The translations under genes and the position numbers were made by a program. The notes below the pieces were generated by a model. The model was not told where the DNA came from. It saw only the letters and a program-made list of their open reading frames with translations, and made no database searches. 64,000 nt of DNA from Helichrysum umbraculigerum. Lineage: Eukaryota > Streptophyta > Magnoliopsida > Asterales > Asteraceae. Positions 44,082-57,123 of this stretch are shown here, in pieces (position 1 is the first letter of the stretch; each line of letters begins with the position of its first letter). The stretch spans positions 263,226,250 to 263,290,249 of the forward strand of contig CATIUR010000001.1 in NCBI GenBank assembly GCA_949592205.1. The letters are read 5' to 3'.

Positions 44082-46575
44082 TGTAACACCCCCGAATTTA
44101 CTATTTAGCGAAAGCAAGCTTTGGGGTGCTACTAATCAACAATCAAAACACACAAGGCATATAATGAACGACTCTATATGCGTCGTTTTACTGATACATT
44201 GATAATATAAAGTTTTACAATGTACAACATTTACAAAAGCCCAATAATTACAATGTTTAGAGATTATGTGACATAACTAGGTTACAAAATGAAGTAATGC
44301 AAAATAATCTCCTGCTGTGTATGATGACTCGAGCTATGGGCATCCTGAATGAACAGGTCTACTGTTGTTGCGTACCTGAGAACACATGCTAAAAGGTCAT
44401 CTAACGCTGGTGAGCTCACAGGTTTGCATATAAATATGTAAGTAAGTTGTGAACCACAAGATTTAGTATTAAACGTTTGAAATGAATCAAATGATGTATA
44501 TGTCTGCCATGAGGTCATATTCTGCGCTTAACGTGGGTGTCAGGATCACAATAAAATGCCTGATCGTGGGTGCCTCCGGGCGAGTGTCTAATCCACACTC
44601 GTATGAACAAATGCTAATGCGTCCGTTTGACCAGTTAGTGCTTGCTAACCCGGACGAGGATTGTCAATCCTATATGGTACCATACACTAACATTCGCGCT
44701 ACATAAAGTATTACCAGAACTATGAACGTAGAGGACTTAAAAGTGATTAGAAAACAGCTTATGCAGGATATAGCGAGTTTTGTACTCGTGTTCACATGTA
44801 AAACAAGGTAAAGCATGTATTCCTACCCCTGGGGTTTAAAACAGTAAAAAGAGGGGCTATGAGACTCACCTGAGCCTGAAGAGTTGCAATGAAGCAAATG
44901 TGGTGAAGTAAAATGGGGTGTCCGAAGACTGTAACCTGCCGGGCGTTTATAACGCGCAAGGTAAAATAAAATAAGTAGGTATCTTAAAAGATAACCTAGG
45001 CTAGTTGTTTATCCAACTAGTAATGTCCAAATGATTTGATTTGATTGATAAGTTTGAGTGTTTGAAAACGTGTACGGTCCGTTGGTGATTAGTTGTAATA
45101 ATAATCTTAACATTATTATTTCGATTTCAAATAGTTATACTTAAAAAGTATTTATAAACTTTAGGTGACGGGGGTCCGGGGGCAGCGCCCCTGGTAAGCG
45201 GGGTTCCAAGGGTGGCAACCCCTGGCGGAGTCCAAAAGGCTGGCCCCTGGTTCAAGTCAGCTCGAAAATTTTTTATTTCTACTAAATTGCTTTGGTGAAA
45301 AACGCATCTGGAATTTAATTTGGGTGAAATCAAGTGATAAAATTTTAGGTCTCGACACTTAGTAAAACTTGGTTTGAAACCTTCTGTTTTTGGCGACACT
45401 TGGCTAGTGTCGCTATAGGCGATACTAGTTAGGCGACACTAAGGGAGTGTCGCTATAGGCGGCACTTGTTAGGCGACACTTGGTGAGTGTCGCTATAGTT
45501 CTGATTTTCAATTGAGGGGCGACACTTGATTAGTGTCGCTATAGGCGACACTTATGAATTTTTGGCGTCACTACGGGAGTGTCGCTACTAAAAATCGGGT
45601 TAAGTAATTCAGCGACACTTAAGTAGTGTCGCTATAAGGGAGACACTTAGGCATAGCGACACTTGGCTAGTGTCGCTAGTACTGTTTTTGGCACACTAGC
45701 GACACTTTCAATTGTTCGCCGAATTTTGGGCCGAAAACGAGTTTTCCGACCACCGTTCGGTCCAATACTTTTACCCAACCCATATTTGGACATTATGAAC
45801 TTATAGAAACCATAAACAAACGAAAATATACCAAATCGAAGGGTTTCGAGATTTTGTCAGAAACTTACGCGGTGGCGAATCAAAATTCCGAAAAGATGAA
45901 GTTGTAGATCGTGACGAGGTGGTTCTTTTTCTCCAAATGAGCATGACGGTTTGATGGCGTTTGATGATGCTTTTTTATGGATTTGAGTGATGGTGGAGGT
46001 GGTGGTTTTTGAAAGGATTTGAAAGAGAGAGAGATAAAGAGGAGGTGATGATGATAAAATGAGAAGAAGGTGGGGGAAACCCCATCTTGTGGCTGATTTT
46101 TCGTGGGCCCCACCCTTGTGGGTGTGTCCCGACTTTAGTCCCCCGTGTTTGCGCTCCGTGCGATGTTCATTTTACCGATTGTTAAATTGTTTAATTAATT
46201 TACTACGCATTTAATACTTTATACTTGTGTTATAAATATAACTTGGATTCGTGTGCGCGTTATAATATATTAATCGCGTAGACATTATTTGTACGATACG
46301 GGATAAATACGAAATATTATAAAAATAATATCTTTGGATATAATTGCGTTATTAAATAATGTTATATTATTTAATAAAATTGTTCACCCACGTCCGTATT
46401 AATTGAGTCGAATTACATTCGATTTGAAACTTGTACGATTTAATTAAATCGTATAATTGTATATATTCAACAATATATATTATTTGATACATTAATTAGC
46501 CTAACACAGAACTAATTACATGTATTAAAACTTGATTAGACCCTAATTAATAGCCCTAATTTGACAGGTGTCACA
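44082..46575 (-). mobile_element. Solo LTR (2494 bp), TSD ATTAT
   Basis: On the plus strand it starts TGTAACACCC and ends GGTGTCACA, flanked by ATTAT on both sides (44077-44081 and 46576-46580). It is an inverted relative of 4083-6735. It carries the inverted GC-rich hairpin block (45166-45252) and a GCGACACTT/AGTGTCGC palindrome cluster (45390-45712). Confidence 0.93.
45390..45712 (-). repeat. GGCGACACTT / AGTGTCGC palindrome cluster
   Basis: At least six inverted pairs with 3-4 base centres, often followed by TATAGGCGA, tile 320 bp. The second half of each arm (ACTT, ACTA) is specific to this LTR family, while the GCGACA core is shared with others. Confidence 0.82.
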
Positions 46576-46985
46576 ATTATGTTATGATCACAAAATATGA
46601 CATAATAATCACATATAACTATTGTGTTATGATTATTCACTAATAGAATGTGATTATTATAATTTTGAGATACTCACATATTCAAAATAGCTAATATAAG
46701 TTATTCAAAATAACAAGCTTTAAAAAATTTGTAAAACGTGTGTTTTAGCTTTGTAATCAATATTTTTTAAGTGATTCAGTATACTTATATAAAATCTTAT
46801 TTTATTTATATCTAAATCAATTGATCAATTCGCTCAATTTATTATTTAAATTGTATTCTATAATGGTCGTGCTTAGCACGGCCTAATTCGTTCCTAGTAA
46901 TTTATAATAAACTTAACAACTAATTTATTTGTTGATTGTTATTGCAAAGTTTGAAATAAATATTAGGTGAGATAAAGGTGTTTTA

Positions 46986-47290
46986 GGGATAAGTGTTTGT
47001 AAATGTATTTAACTTTACTCAAAAGTCTATAATATGTATCAAACTTAGAACGCTTCTATTGTGCTTATTAAACTTTCAATAATCTATATTGTATGTATTG
47101 GATTGTACTTTGAATAACGTGTCATTCATATATTGTGCCACGTGTCATTCATAATACTTGAAACATCATCAAAAGTCACATCCGATACATACAATAATAA
47201 AAAATATTTAAAGCTCAATACATATAATAAGTTGGATACATACTACATATTTTTGAGTAAAGTTGAATACATTTACAAATACTAAATCCG
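46986..47290. mobile_element. MULE-type MITE, family A copy 2 (degenerate)
   Basis: Foldback arms begin GGGATAAGTGTTTGTAAATG and end as the complement of GGATTTAGTATTTGTAAATG. The centre has GTGCCACGTGTCAT. The flanking 9-mers are only partly alike, so no clean duplication can be claimed. Confidence 0.75.
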
Positions 47291-47999
47291 TTAATTTACA
47301 ACAAATATGAAGTTTTATCACTTTCATCAAAACCGTTAAGTTCACATTACGAAGAAAAATCATCCATTTAGCAAACGGCACAAATCTTCTCCTCCACTAA
47401 GGTGTAAAGGAGTGACCAATTCTATATATTTTAAAAATTAAAGTTCAAGATATGGGGCCCACGAAATCAAGTTTATCATGTAATTAACAATATGTTATTT
47501 TTTTGTTTTTAGATTAAATGATCCATATACAATGATAACAAGTACGATGTTAAGAGCTGAGTATAAACTTTGCACGTTGTTACCCGACCGAAATTGAAAT
47601 AAATTTTAATTTTAATATTTTATATATTTGTAGTCCCTCATCTTTCTAATTAATTACTACTGTGTAAATATATAATTAATCCTCTTCATAAAATTAAAAG
47701 CACCTATTGTTACTTGCTGTTAACAAAACAAGTTGCTTTATCCATATTTAGATTTAGATCTATATATTTAAAGTATATTACCGCATAACTGTAAAAAAAT
47801 TCACTCATATCGTCATACGATTGAGGAAACTATGTATAAGTTCCATGAGCGGTCTCAATGTTTTACACAGATTTACGAAAATCATTCCTCAACTTTTTCT
47901 GCACTATCGGTTCGATAAATTAATATTTGTCTCATAAATAGCCCCTCACCGGTTGAAATTACTAGATACCCAAAAATCATGAATAGCTTATAAAAATGA
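47291..47999. other. AT-rich intergenic DNA
   Basis: No ORF or repeat that I can support. Confidence 0.5.
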
Positions 48000-48892
48000 T
48001 GTAACACCCGTCAAATTAGGACTAGTAATTAGTGTCTAATTCTATGTTAATACATGTAATTAGTTATGTGTTAGACTAATTAATGTATCGAAATATATAT
48101 TGATGAATATATACAAATTATGCGATTTAATTAAATCGTACGCAATTTAAATAGAATGTAATTTGGTTCAATAAATACGGACGTTGGTCAAACATTTTGA
48201 TTAAATCATAAAACATTATGTAATATCGCTGTTATATCCAAAATATTATTTTAATAATATTCCAAGTATACTTTGTATCGTACAAATAAACGTCTACATG
48301 ATTAAAATTAATAAACGCGCAAACAAAACGAGCTAAATTATATTTTATAACACAATCGTAAAGAAATTGGTAAAATGCTTTAATAAAATATTGAGTGACT
48401 ATTTATATTTTAAAACGTATATTTAAAGGTGTAAAATAAATATTTAACGTTTAAACAACCGAAGAAATGAATACCGCACGGAGCAGAGGCGTGGACTGAA
48501 AAGAGGGTGAGGCTTTCACCTACACCCATCCCTTCTCTTTCTTTCTCATTTCATTCCACCACCTCTCTTTTTCTCTCTCTTTTTCTCTCAACTTCACCAC
48601 CTCACCACCACACCTACACCACCAAATACTACCGTCAAACGCCACCGAAATTCAAGATTCGTTTAGAAGAAAAAGTTCACCTCATCGCGATCTACAACTC
48701 TATCGTTTCGGAATCTTGATTAGCCACTTTGTAAGTTTCCGACAAAATCTCGAAACCCTTCGTTTTTTATTATTTTCGACATATTATTGTTTATCTAAGC
48801 TTAGAATGTCCAAAAATGGGTTGGTAAAAATATTGGACCGAACGGAAGCCGGAAAATGCGTTTTTGGGGTTAAAAATTCCGATCAAACTCCG

Positions 48893-49160
48893 ATGTCGCA
48901 TTTGGCTTGGGTCAATTGCGACATCAGCCTTAACGTCGCTAAACACCTCACAACGTCGCATTTAACGACATTACCCCCAACGTCGCATTAAGTTGCTAAC
49001 GTCGCATATAGCGACATCGATCCCTACGTCGCAAGAACCAACAACGTCGCATATAACGACATAGCACATAATGTCGCATTAAATTGCGAACGTCGCACTT
49101 AGCGACGCCATGTTCAATGTCGCAGTCACGGCCTGCGACACTACACCTAATGTCGCAGAT
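48893..49160 (+). repeat. ACGTCGCATT / GCGACAT palindrome cluster
   Basis: More than a dozen GTCGCA or TGCGAC half-sites occur in 270 bp in both orientations, with AACGTCGCATATAGCGACAT-type pairs. The spelling after the GTCGCA core differs from that of the other LTRs. Confidence 0.75.
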
Positions 49161-49309
49161 AACAGAACTTTGAAAACCCAGATTTTTACTAAGTGTCGAG
49201 ACCTGAAATTTATCACTTGATTATACCCAAATTTAAATCCCAGATGCGTTTTTCACCAAAGCAATATAGTAGAAATAAAAATTTTTCGAGCTGACTTGGC
49301 ATCTCGACC

Positions 49310-49397
49310 CCAACCAGGGGCCAGCCCCTTGGACCCCGCCAGGGGTTGCCACCCCTGGAACCCCGCTTACCAGGGGCGCTGCCCTTGGACCCCCGTC
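49310..49397 (+). repeat. GC-rich triple hairpin block
   Basis: Nearly identical to 5562-5648. The third hairpin is weakened (GCCCTTGG instead of GCCCCCGG). Confidence 0.8.
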
Positions 49398-50545
49398 ACT
49401 TAGAGTTTGTAAATACATTTCACACCAAGTGTCAAACTTGTATAACACTACGAAGTTAAAATAATAGTAGTTGAGACTATTATTACAACTAGTCATCAAC
49501 GGGCCGTACACGTTTTCAAAACTCGAATCAAACAACCAAATCGTAGTAATTTGGACATTCTAGTTGGACGAACAACTACAAGGGTGATCTTTTGAGATAC
49601 CCAACCATATTTATAACCATCGCGTGTCGTGGACACCCTCAGGTTACGAGTCTTCGGACGATCATTAATCGGCTAATCAACTCACGCTTATTGATTAACG
49701 CTTCAAGACTCAGGTGAGTCTAACAGCCCCACTTTTACTGTTTTACATACGGGGTGAGATACATTGCTTACTTTTCTTGAATACAAGTACGAACTATTCA
49801 TTTTACTATACGGGATTGCATGAGTTACTTACTTTCTACTGAAGTCTCTCCATCATATATCGTTAGTTATGGACTTAAGCGCGAACACTAGTTAATGGAT
49901 TCATTAGGGAAATGACCCTCCCCGTCCTGGGTAGTAGCGCTACCACGAACCGTTCTGTATAAACGGACGACTATTATTCGTTACTTATGCTTGCTCAGTT
50001 ACGAGCATGTCACGGGAGCAACTTATTACTTACGAGTTAAGCTTCGATTATGAGCCTCATGGCAACGGTATAACTTACTTATTTTACATTTGCAGGATTG
50101 CAAATACTTAATTTACGCCTACGGGCACTACTGATGAAATCTTGTGTTCAAAAACTGATATTACTTACAAACTTGTGAGATTCACCAACATTCTTGTTGA
50201 CCCTTTTAGCATGTATTCTCAGGTACACTTACGGAGTAGGATTACTCCCGGACATAGCTAGAGTCGCATGATTTCAACACAACTGCATTAACGGAGATTC
50301 TTAGCATTATCTTTTGTATATTTTGATCATGTAATAGAATCTCCCGCTATACGCGTGGACTCTAGGGAACTACATTTTGTATACGAAAACGATAAGTTTT
50401 CAAACATTTAAATCATATGGAAATGAAACTGTTTTACAACGTCTCATTTAGAGGTCGTTTGCTATTTTATCTTATGTTATGTGATTATTGATTAGTAACA
50501 CCCCAAACCTTGCTTCCGCCAAACAGTGAATTTGGGGGTGTTACA

Positions 50546-50779
50546 AATGGTATCTTAGTCATCTTAAAAGGCGAATTTACTCAACAAAAGTAAATTTTTC
50601 AGATGATAGCGCGAAAAAAGAATTAAGTGTTAGTTTTTGTATATCCTTATAAAACCACATGACACATTCATATGCTACGAAATGTTAAATATAGAATTAC
50701 AGCGACAACCGCATGATATAATTATTTTAAAGATATTGAGAGTCAAGATTTACAATTTAACAATCATGAGTTAAATAAA
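50546..50779. other. AT-rich intergenic DNA
   Basis: Nothing recognised apart from the possible primer-site remnant at its left edge. Confidence 0.4.
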
Positions 50780-50911
50780 GGGAGCTGATAAATACAACAA
50801 ATAAAAGTGATTCAAACACCAAAACTGTGGTATGAGTACTTGTACAATATGCAATAACTAGTGTACAGTTGGTGTAAGAATCACTTTTATTTGTTGCATA
50901 TATCAACTCCC
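50780..50911. mobile_element. Small MITE (132 bp), TSD TAAATAAA
   Basis: Terminal inverted repeats GGGAG[CT]TGATA lie in arms of about 35 bp (AACAAATAAAAGTGATTC is shared), with an 8-bp duplication at 50772-50779 and 50912-50919. The 8-bp target suggests hAT. Confidence 0.85.
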
Positions 50912-51340
50912 TAAATAAAGACCTTGATGATCAAAAAGAATATATATTATCATATTTTCTTTAATTAATTTGTTTCTAATAGCCTTTTAGAAATAAAATA
51001 GGAGCATACGACATTGTTCAAGTGGTATCGCCACCGCAAATGTTCAGACTCCATAGTATATATGGTTGATTTGAGAACAGGTGATTTATCCGGTCTTGAT
51101 GCTCCTTGTAGATGGAACTAACGTGTACCATTAAAATATAGTACGGAGGTTAAAGTACCTCCAAATTTTTAAAAAATACGAGTAGAATTTAGAAGATCAA
51201 ATACGGAGTATATAATAATACGCATACGCATTATATTTCAAATTTTAGATCAGAAGTTTGCAATATGGTTTCATCTGTTAAACATTATCGATGTGCACTC
51301 TACTATGCGTGTTTCTTTCGGTATAAGCTATATATATATA

Positions 51341-51370
51341 CTAGATGTAAACCCGTACGATGCACGACAA
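51341..51370 (-). mobile_element. Helitron 3' end, partner end not found
   Basis: Read on the minus strand: a CGTGCATCGTACG hairpin-like stretch, GGTTTACAT, then CTAG and T. No convincing TC-start was found to the right. Confidence 0.5.
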
Positions 51371-51496
51371 TCTTAATTGTGCAAGTTCTATATTACAAAT
51401 TCACGTTTAATATTATTACGGAGTATTTGATAAGCTACTAACAAATAATGTATAGAAATATATCTCATCAATACGTTAAAGAATAGCCTACATAAA

Positions 51497-51627
51497 GGTA
51501 ATTGATATTTCCACTATCCAAAATAATAAATCCACCACATGTATACATCAATAGGTTGTACTGTACAATCTATTAATACGTGCACGTGGTGGATTTATCA
51601 TTTTGGATGGTGGAAATATCACTACCA
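51497..51627. mobile_element. MITE family B copy 1 (131 bp), TSD CTACATAAA
   Basis: Inverted arms share GATATTTCCAC and AAATCCACCA. A perfect 9-bp duplication flanks them (51488-51496 and 51628-51636). It has the same length as 58344-58474. Confidence 0.88.
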
Positions 51628-51636
51628 CTACATAAA

Positions 51637-52365
51637 TCTCCCTATTTTTTTTTATTGAAATTGAGCTGGATTTTGATGTATTATCGTAACTCATCAAGGA
51701 ATTATATCTTGCATATTGCGGTATAGGCGATATAAATTATTTATGGACCATAAAATTTCTTATGCTTTTATAAGTCTTGTGTAGAAACCGAGTTGGTAAT
51801 AAATATATATTTGGAAGTATTTTGATGTTTTATCGTAGCACATGACTCCAATAGATAATCTGGATTCACCGTTCTAGACCCAAACTTTTTGTCTCAATTG
51901 ACTCGCATTAAACCACTTATATATCATAAAAAATTGCTTCTTCTCTTATATTTTTTATTGTCCATATTACTAATATGTTCGTCCCAAAAATATTGTATAG
52001 TTACAAAATATATTGAACACTCTAATTTACCTTTATTTATTACTCTCAACTAACAATTTTATAAAAAAATTTCAGTCAAACTTGTATTGAATATAAAGAT
52101 TACATTGACATTAATCAAACCTATTTTAAATTCTTAAAAAAAGAAAAGAAAAATACAATAAAGTGAGATAGATGGAATAACAATTAATAACTACAGTAAT
52201 TAGCAAAGCATATTATTTTCTAATACAATATAAAAACTTAGAACAATTATAAAATCTATGTATAAAACTTACATGTATCTAACTTAGCAATTAAGTTCTC
52301 TTTGTGTTTTCTAAAAATCTATAGGAATCATAGCTAGATCGATTCTTTCATTAACGGCTATAAAA
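51637..52365. other. AT-rich intergenic DNA
   Basis: No supported feature. Confidence 0.45.
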
Positions 52366-54289
52366 TCTATACTATCTATTAAAGGACACTATCGCTGACA
52401 TCATAACGCTGATGTGTCCTCTTCTAAGGTTGTTTTTGGTGCTTACGTGGCTAGCCCAGTTTGCTGATGTATGCATTACGTCATGCAACATCTATCTCCA
52501 CTATTAATTTTTTTATGAGCCATAATTTGTTCATTGTTTTCATTCACATTATACAATTAATGATTTACTTTCCCAAGAAAGACTGTTGGTTTCAAATTAC
52601 CTTTAACATATTGTACTATTAATAATTTACTTTCCCAAGAAAGACTGTTGGTTTTACAATACATTGTGACTATAACTTTTCTTGCTATATAGTATATTGT
52701 ATAATCAAATATATCAACTCATCACCACATACTTCCTACAAAGAAATTTCCGACCATTTAGTATTTCCAGTCAAATCAAAAAATATGAATAACAACCAAA
52801 ACTACAAAAGTGTTTTGATGAACACAGTTCTTGATCATGTCAACACTGAGATTTAAAGAAAAGCTCAAGTCGAAAGTATGTGGCACGTTTTGAAGAAGGG
52901 GTTTGATGAAATGGACACACTCATAAATGAACTTGAAAGTTCACCACCATCAAAAGCTAGGGATGTTTGTTTGACATCTCTTAAAAAATTGACTCATTTT
53001 GAAGGAAGGTACTTTGTTCATTTTTCTAGGTTGTTGGCATCATTTGAACAAAGCAAGGAGAAGAAGAATTTCTTTTTTGGCGACTTTACCATCGATTTAG
53101 GTTGTTCAATCAAATGTGTTCGTGTTGTTGCGTTATGCACAATAGATGTTTCTTGCATGTTTTTTTTTCCTTTATTGTCTACTTTCATTTATCTATGTAT
53201 GCTTGATATTTATATTATCAATCTTTGGAATTTATGAAGAATTATTTATAGAAAAAAAACTAGAGGTCTAAATTTTACCTTATCAACATAACTCATTATT
53301 TATGTCAAAACAATGTTACAATTTTTATTTAAATAAAAAATATATATGCTTATATTTAAAGTTTTTAATCGATTTATTTTATGATTACATTTTTAGAGGA
53401 CATATATTACTTGAATTGAAGTTGTATTAAGTATTTTCTAAAACCAATTTTACCACTCTTACTATTGCAATTATTGTATTAACTTAATAGGACTTATTTT
53501 CACTTCAACATATGTCATTATGTCATATAAATTTGTCACAATAGCTTATATTTAAACTCGGCCCATCAGCAGAATTTTAATCAAACAATTTTTTTCACAT
53601 TATTCGACCCAATAAAACTTAGCTCAATCGATGGTAATCTCCTATATAATGTTTGTTTGTAGTCCCACCAAACAATACAGCCAGCATTTCTCACATCACA
53701 CATACCAGTTTCAAAAAATATAACTTTACTGAAGGTTATAGTTTGTTTTATATTTTACTACTAATACTAATATGTCCACCATCTACATTATTTTACTGAA
53801 CAATTTTTAACAAGAAGATATTATGATATTATTATAGTAATATCGGTAATAAAAAAAGGTTGTTGATGCTGAGTTAATTTTTTTTGTTATGTAACACAAC
53901 CAAGGTTCACAACTCACAACCGTTTGTTTATTTTTATAATGTGTATAGCTACTACAATCATACAAGAAAGAACCACAATTTTCAATGCACTTTTTATAGA
54001 TTACTCATTGAGTTATTAAATCACAAATTTTGAAAGGGTGTAAGTAAATCAGATTCTGTCTTTGACTAAAAGCAAGCAAATTACTCTATATATTGATGAC
54101 ATTTTTTTCCCAAATTGTATTCATTGAATAAAATTTGATTTGTATTAAAAACAGTATTTCACTTAAATGATATATAATTTAATTCAAAAATATTGTTTCA
54201 TCCAGTATAATAATTTAACAAATATAACATAAAATCTTATATATATATATTATGTGTCAAACCCGTGTTATCACGGGTCAATTAACTAG
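52366..54289 (+). mobile_element. Non-autonomous Helitron (1924 bp)
   Basis: The 5' end TCTATACTATCTATTAAAGG comes after an A. The 3' end has the perfect hairpin ACCCGTG-TTAT-CACGGGT, nine bases, then CTAG followed by T. No Rep/helicase is encoded. It carries the ORF-like stretch 52785-53237. Confidence 0.85.
52785..53237 (+). pseudogene. Unrecognised ORF carried by the Helitron, one in-frame stop
   Basis: An ATG at 52785 starts a frame that meets a TAA after 23 codons and then continues from the Met at 52878 for 119 codons. The middle is hydrophilic and gene-like (LINELESSPPSKARD, TSLKKLTHFEGRYF). The C-terminal 40 residues are hydrophobic and probably read through non-coding DNA. I recognise no family. 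A captured host exon is the simplest idea, given that it lies inside a Helitron, but chance is possible. Confidence 0.4.
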
Positions 54290-54517
54290 TATTTATATAT
54301 AATGGAGTCAGTATCCATTACCAATTCTAAGTCAATTAGGTATGCTAATTTTTAACTACATATATTTACGTTTTTTTTTTTAATTTTTATTAAACTATAA
54401 TTATATTTGTTTAATAATCAAAATCTAATTATTTATTAAATTAAATACTCTTAGAGTTTGACACGTGTCATTGTTGCCTACGTGGCAAATTCTGGAGTCA
54501 TCTTTACTACTCGGTTA

Positions 54518-54520
<3 letters not shown>

Positions 54521-54574
<54 letters not shown>
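54521..54574. repeat. (TA)n microsatellite next to a Helitron end
   Basis: About 27 TA units end directly at the ACTAG terminus of the next Helitron. Confidence 0.95.
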
Positions 54575-54575
<1 letters not shown>

Positions 54576-55826
54576 TAGTGTTAAACCCGTGCGATGCACG
54601 GAGAATCTAACATAAAGCTGGTTAAGATGGAGCGACAAAAAAAAGTAATGAAGCGAGCTTGAAAATATAAGCAAGAAAAGCGTTTAATAACAAACCTAAC
54701 GGTTCAAGCAATTTAAACTGACAATTGGTACAATAAACAAATATGATCCAAGATACGGTTCAAATGTAGCAAGAATCACCACTGTCTACTAATGAAAAAC
54801 AAAACCATTGAACGTGTCGAATGTGTCGATCTGTATCCTTCCCGATCTTCACTTCCACAAGCAGCCATTTTTTAGTTCACCAAATACAGAACGCATAAAC
54901 ACGGTAGTAAGATCAATGGTTAGTGAATATGAAGGCAAAATATAGGGGTAAAAAATAATTAAAGAAAGTGTGTTGATGCTTACGTAGAGAAGTTGTTGAC
55001 TTTCTTTACGTACAGAATGTTAAGGTCTATCGACATGTATAAGAAATTGAGTTCATTAAGATGAAAAACGATATAACTGAGTTGAATATATGCAAGACAT
55101 GTTCAAACAAATTAAAATTAAACAAAGTGGGATTAAGGATCAATATTTTAATTGACAACAACTTCAATCACACCTGAAAATATATTTTTCGGATGCACAA
55201 AAGATACTAATATTGAAGTAAGAGATGGACCCAAAGTTAATGTATGAAAGTATGTTAGAATTACAATGGTATTGTGTAGTAGAATGAGCTTGTATATTTC
55301 TGCTTGATGGAAATACTTACCGACTTCTTGAAGTTACGATAGGATTTGTGTGTATAATATGGTGTATTATATATAAGAGGACACAAAAATGCAGTAGTTG
55401 AAATCGAGATGGGAAACCATGTTGAGATCGTTTCCATATTGGCATATTTGTAAGAACTTTTGGCAAGTGAATAATCATGAAACACAACCAATTCGTTTCA
55501 CCCGAAGATTGAGAGGTACATTTTTTTAAAATATTGAGTAAGGTATTCATGGTATGGGATAAATTCCAAATCAATGGGGATTGGGGAGGGTGGGTTTTGA
55601 TTCACGGATGGGAATACGGGATATGTACCAAATTAATTAATGTGGAGATCGGAGATATGTGTTACTTTAAAAAAAATTATAATTACAAAATTATGTTACC
55701 GGTTGACGTGGAGATATTTAGATGAGATTATTAGTGTAAAAACATGACACGTGGCAAAAGGTGACTTGGCAAGGATATTAATCTGACACATAATTTGGAG
55801 TCTCCTACCTTAGTTATAATATAAGA
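54575..55826 (-). mobile_element. Non-autonomous Helitron (1252 bp)
   Basis: On the minus strand it starts TCTTATATTATAACTAAGG after an A. It ends with the hairpin CCGTGCATCGCACGG, GTTTAACA, then CTAG and T. Short ORFs inside (for example 55261-55574) overlap in several frames and are not supported. Confidence 0.82.
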
Positions 55827-56607
55827 TATATATATATATAAATCTGTAAGTAAATCTTTATAATAATCCCGTAGTGACGTTTTAACAGAAAACCCACGCT
55901 AAACACGTTTTGACTTTCGGTAAACCACTAATCATTGTCACAACCTGTAAATAGTAAGGAAAATTATATATGCGAGAGGTTGTAAAAAGATAAGTTTAAA
56001 CTTTATTTTATACGTAATATAGTTCATGGTCATATTATACAAGAGCAGTCTGTCGGTTTTAACATAGATCACGTAAGTCACACATTTTAAAAATTGGAAA
56101 TTATATGCTGGAGTCATCCTTGTGGGATGGACAATGACTGGTGTCAAAGACACACCTAACCAGGGTGTTCCCATCAATTTACACCTTTTGCGGAAAATAT
56201 ATGCTAGAGTAATTATTTGCATTTTAAAGGAACAAAGTTTTAGAAAAACAAGTTGGTACAATTGTACTTGCTTTTCATAATTTAGTTTTTATAACGCAAA
56301 CTCTATTTTTAAAACGCAATCTCACCCACTTTATAATAAAACTATAACAAGTAATCTAACAAACAGAAACTGTCTATCAAATTATAATCTAATTTATTTA
56401 GGGTATGTCACTAACATTTTTTTAGTCGATGAGCATCTTTGACTTTTAGTAAGATATCAATTGTCCCCAAAGTGTAAACAAAATAAAATAATAGCAAATA
56501 ATAAGATAATGATATGATAACGATTTAAAGTGTTTTGAGTATACGGTTTATACTATATGTTCATTACGGCTTCAACTTCACATAACACAAATTCATGATG
56601 ATTAAGA
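55827..56607. other. Intergenic DNA
   Basis: A 107-codon minus-strand frame (55938-56261) has no recognisable domain and an AT-driven composition at its C-terminus. I do not support it as a gene. Confidence 0.45.
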
Positions 56608-57123
56608 CTAGCACAGTTCCGCACAATGCAGCAGGTAGAAATTGTTCAATCATGTCTATTCAATCCAAAGTATTTAAACAAAAATTAAAATTTATATGAA
56701 AACACATTAATACATTAAAATGACGTTGCGAGCTCGATGGTGGAGTTGCGAGTTGTGAGTGTCCCTTCTAATTTATTACAACTATTAAAAACGTGTAAAA
56801 TTGAAAGAAAGTTAATTTGAAGACTTTAGATACGATTTTAAAGTTATGTTACTCAAAAGTAACTAATAACCAAAAAATATTATAAAAAGGTAAGAGAGTT
56901 CTATAATTCAAGCAATAATTTAACATATAGTATGAAAAGATTGTCACTGATAACCTTATTAGTACGAAGTATTTAAGGCAATGAAATTATTAACATATTA
57001 TTTAAGTCAATAAAATGCTTTCTATATTACTGAAGTTAAAGGAAGGGTATTATTGTCCTTTTGGATCTTGAAACTGTAAGGCTTAAAAAGAAAGAGTGTA
57101 AACTCTTTATAATGTAGTAAAGA
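56608..57123 (-). mobile_element. Non-autonomous Helitron (516 bp)
   Basis: On the minus strand it starts TCTTTACTACATTATAAAG after an A. It ends with a CTGCTGCATTGTGCGG stem-like stretch, AACTGTG, then CTAG and T. The 5' end resembles that of 39781-40106. Confidence 0.7.

Larger units (their letters stand above)
44029..46897 (+). mobile_element. Probable Helitron containing a solo LTR
   Basis: The 3' end is good: GTCGTGCTTAGCACGGCC hairpin, TAATTCGTTC, then CTAG and T at 46898. The proposed 5' end TCTATATATAACTCTACTAA after an A at 44028 is less certain. Without the 2.5 kb LTR the element would be about 370 bp. Confidence 0.5.
48000..50545 (+). mobile_element. LTR (2546 bp), probably solo
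   Basis: It starts TGTAACACCC and ends GGGTGTTACA and is collinear with 4083-6735. Flanks AATGA (47995-47999) and AATGG (50546-50550) look like a one-mismatch duplication. However, AAATGGTATCTTAG after the end also resembles a decayed primer site, so a truncated full element is not excluded. It contains a CGTCGCA/TGCGACA cluster and the GC-rich block. Confidence 0.85.

Noticed and set aside
48000..50545. The LTR at 48000 as the 3' LTR partner of the 27695 element
   Set aside because: Same orientation, but it would require a 14.7 kb internal region filled with unrelated Helitrons and MITEs, and it has its own near-duplicated flanks.
55261..55574. Overlapping 76- and 85-codon minus-strand ORFs
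   Set aside because: They lie within a Helitron in two frames, with no domain or conservation to choose either.
55938..56261. 107-codon minus-strand ORF
   Set aside because: No recognisable domain, AT-driven hydrophobic tail, no promoter or partner exon; not distinguishable from chance.
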